Source of the DNA: Spirochaetales bacterium
Lineage (GTDB): Bacteria; Spirochaetota; Spirochaetia; DSM-2461
Length of the DNA stretch: 6,353 nt
NCBI GenBank assembly: GCA_002748225.1
Contig: PDRU01000105.1
Span: 1-6,353, forward strand
Direction of reading: 5' to 3'
Shown: piece by piece, positions 5,709 through 6,353 of the stretch
How positions within the stretch are numbered: the stretch's first letter is position 1
How the letters are laid out: each line of letters opens with the position of its first letter
The notes under the pieces: model-generated
Told to the model about the DNA's origin: nothing
What the model saw: the letters and a program-made list of their open reading frames with translations, nothing else
The model's database searches: none
Translations under genes and position numbers: made by a program

Positions 5709-5737
5709 AGTATACCCGGATACAGAAAAAATGACAG
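5709..5737 (-). promoter_or_regulatory. Candidate promoter for the SGNH hydrolase-queH unit
   Basis: On the minus strand, CTGTCA (5732-5737, four of six matches to TTGACA) and TATACT (5709-5714, five of six matches to TATAAT) are separated by 17 bases. The predicted transcript would start near 5702, only a few bases before the GGAGG at 5696-5700, giving a leader of about 13 bases. The -35 box overlaps the apparent ATG of the divergent oxidoreductase. Confidence 0.4.
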
Positions 5738-6353
5738 GAACAGAGGCGGAAAAGTGCAAAGAAAACCGTCAAATAATACTTTTTGAAAAAGGCGAATACA
5801 TATCCTATGCCAACTGCGGCCTGCCTTATTATCTGGGCGGTACCATTGCCGACCGCAGCCGCCTCTTTGTTCAGACACCCGAAAGTTTCAACGAACTTCT
5901 CAATGTAGATGTCCGCAGCCAGAGTGAAGTTCTGTCTGTCAACAGGGAAGCCAAAACCGTTAAAGTAAAAAATCTCCGGGACGGCTCGGAATACGAGGAA
6001 AGTTACGACAAACTGGTGCTTTCTCCGGGAGCCGATCCTGTTAAACCGCCGCTGGACGGTATTGAATCCAAACGCATATTCACCATCCGCAACGTCCGGG
6101 ACACAGACGCCATTAAAGCCTTTCTGGATACACACAGGCCTAAAAGAGCCATTGTTGTCGGAGCCGGATTCATAGGTCTGGAAATGGCCGAGAATCTCCA
6201 CGAATCAGGAGTGTTTGTTACCATAGTGGAAATGGCCGCTCAGGTTATGACGCCGCTGGATTACGAAATGGCCGCCGAAGTTCACCAGCACCTGAAGGTG
6301 AAGGGAGTGGAATTCTATCTGAAAGACGGTGTCTCTTCCTTTAAGGAAACCCC
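5731..6353 (+). CDS. CoA-disulfide reductase/NADH oxidase-like FAD-dependent oxidoreductase, N-terminally truncated and cut by the right edge
   Basis: The frame runs open from an ATG at 5731 to the window end (207 codons). It reads as a pyridine nucleotide-disulfide oxidoreductase of the CoA-disulfide reductase/NADH oxidase group. It has ILFEKGEYISYANCGLPYY (16-34) with the single redox Cys29, KLVLSPGADP (94-103, second FAD segment), the NAD(P)H-binding loop VVGAGFIGLEMAENL (142-156), and VEMAAQVMTPLDYEM (166-180). Relatives have about 14 further N-terminal residues carrying the FAD-binding GGVAGG-type loop, and their redox Cys lies near residue 43. That loop is absent in all three forward frames immediately upstream, which instead run antisense to the SGNH gene. 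No ribosome binding site lies close to the ATG. It may be a remnant, an assembly junction or a wrongly placed start. The family call is solid, but whether the gene works is doubtful. Confidence 0.75.
   Translation, partial: MTGTEAEKCKENRQIILFEKGEYISYANCGLPYYLGGTIADRSRLFVQTPESFNELLNVDVRSQSEVLSVNREAKTVKVKNLRDGSEYEESYDKLVLSPGADPVKPPLDGIESKRIFTIRNVRDTDAIKAFLDTHRPKRAIVVGAGFIGLEMAENLHESGVFVTIVEMAAQVMTPLDYEMAAEVHQHLKVKGVEFYLKDGVSSFKET

Noticed and set aside
5692..5730. Possible frameshifted N terminus of the oxidoreductase in the upstream sequence
   Set aside because: I translated all three forward frames upstream and none contains a glycine-rich dinucleotide loop, so a simple indel does not explain the missing start.
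5686..6201. Minus-strand open frame of 171 codons antisense to the oxidoreductase
   Set aside because: The plus-strand frame gives clear disulfide-oxidoreductase motifs over the same bases. The antisense product is Phe-rich and lacks any family signature.
1..6353. CRISPR arrays, tRNA genes, insertion sequences and long direct or inverted repeats
   Set aside because: Nothing of this kind was seen by eye; the window is almost fully coding and the gaps are under about 100 bases.

Overview
The window is a compact bacterial chromosomal segment of about half G+C, dominated by a head-to-tail block of genes on the minus strand. Read in the direction of transcription, the core is rplU (L21), prp, rpmA (L27), obgE, nadD, an LCP/LytR_C membrane protein and rsfS. 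This is a ribosome-assembly, NAD-synthesis and envelope cluster. The combination of an L21-Prp-L27-Obg-NadD-LytR_C-RsfS order, a diverged LCP protein and a QueH-type queuosine enzyme suggests a spirochaete (Spirochaetales/Treponema-like). That assignment rests on remembered gene order and protein style, not on a search.

Layout from left to right. Bases 1-258 (+): a very acidic reading frame, 34 Asp/Glu in 73 residues, open to the left edge, which collides tail-to-tail with the end of rsfS. Bases 237-4290 (-): the seven-gene ribosomal/NAD/envelope operon. Adjacent genes overlap by 4 to 23 bases or are separated by at most 11 bases, so they are probably cotranscribed and translationally coupled. 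A good sigma-70-like promoter lies just upstream of rplU. Bases 4375-5689 (-): a two-gene unit of a cytoplasmic SGNH esterase/lipase-type hydrolase followed, one base later, by queH. A short candidate promoter precedes it. Bases 5731-6353 (+): a divergent FAD/NAD-dependent CoA-disulfide-reductase-like gene. It lacks the N-terminal FAD-binding glycine loop and is cut by the right edge.

Functionally, L21 and L27 are 50S proteins, Obg and RsfS act on 50S maturation or subunit joining, NadD makes the dinucleotide precursor of NAD, and QueH completes queuosine in tRNA, so most of the window serves translation. The points most worth a second look are four. A Prp protease has an intact His/Cys dyad but a lengthened loop, and sits next to an L27 with no N-terminal extension to cleave. 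The LCP domain has lost most of its hallmark catalytic residues. The oxidoreductase is truncated exactly at its dinucleotide-binding loop. The acidic ORF has no recognisable relative. No CRISPR array, insertion sequence, tRNA, rRNA or phage feature was seen, and no gene-free stretch exceeds about 100 bases.
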